Below, piece by piece: positions 5,480 to 5,530 of a stretch of 5,530 bases of DNA. This DNA comes from Acidobacteriaceae bacterium (GTDB lineage: Bacteria > Acidobacteriota > Terriglobia > Terriglobales > Acidobacteriaceae), in NCBI GenBank assembly GCA_003167305.1, contig PMTP01000182.1:5818-11347 (forward strand), given 5' to 3'. The position numbers were made by a program, and so were the translations under genes. Positions within the stretch are counted from its first letter, which is position 1. Every line of letters starts with the position of its first letter. The notes under the pieces are model-generated. The model had not been told where the DNA came from. It saw only the letters and a list, made by a program, of their open reading frames with translations, and did no database searches.

Positions 5480-5530
5480 ATGAAGCAGTCTAGAGCTTGC
5501 GTAATTCTGTCCATCGCTGCGCTTTGTGCG
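5480..5530 (+). CDS. Start of an unidentified, probably exported protein (3' end outside window)
   Basis: Seventeen codons are visible after the ATG at 5480, read as MKQSRACVILSIAALCA. The start is supported by AGGAGG 9 bases upstream and by the preceding gene-free leader. The N-terminus has a Sec signal-peptide pattern: two basic residues (Lys2, Arg5), then a hydrophobic run from Ala6 with small residues towards the end. The Cys at residue 16, preceded by Ala-Leu, could belong to a lipobox only if the next residues were different, so a lipoprotein cannot be claimed. The gene is separated from nuo by 430 bases and probably has its own promoter. Exported proteins of many kinds begin this way, so the product cannot be named. 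Confidence 0.7.
   Translation, partial: MKQSRACVILSIAALCA

Overview
The window covers the end of a respiratory complex I (NADH:quinone oxidoreductase, nuo) operon on the + strand, then a 430-base gap, then the first 17 codons of a new gene. The DNA is moderately GC-rich and uses mostly CTG, GTG and GCG/GCC codons. The order nuoL-nuoM-nuoM-nuoN, together with the style of the second NuoM, suggests an Acidobacteriota genome, probably Terriglobia. This placement comes from remembered family resemblance and was not searched.

Layout: 1-480 is the last 159 codons of nuoL. 477-1994 is a first nuoM. 1994-3502 is a second, very different nuoM paralogue. 3499-5049 is nuoN. The junctions are ATGA (4 bases), TGATG (1 base) and ATGA (4 bases), so the genes are almost certainly co-transcribed and translationally coupled. 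All four frames are intact. 5050-5479 has no convincing gene. It holds small repeats, two imperfect hairpins, a possible sigma70-type promoter, and a leader whose Shine-Dalgarno can be paired by nearby upstream sequence. At 5480 a new reading frame starts with a signal-peptide-like sequence and runs off the window.

Function: NuoL, NuoM and NuoN are the three Mrp-antiporter-like proton channels of the complex I membrane arm. An additional NuoM implies a fourth such subunit. The NuoL fragment supports this: its lateral amphipathic helix region (HL), which clamps the row of antiporter subunits, appears about 25 residues longer than in standard NuoL. That is roughly the helix length needed to span one more subunit. 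The pairing of an extra NuoM with a longer HL is the hallmark of the described '2M' (four-pump) complex I, hypothesised to move a fifth proton per two electrons.

The most notable deviation is that the second NuoM has Leu215 where the TM7 lysine should be. That lysine is regarded as essential to the proton channel. The same protein has a lysine (Lys140) in TM5 six residues after the conserved glutamate. The fourth channel may therefore work differently from the other three or be inactive. Other points worth a look are an approximately 30-residue insertion in NuoN, a sharp internal codon-usage shift in nuoN, and a marked preference for TTA as the leucine codon after GAG.
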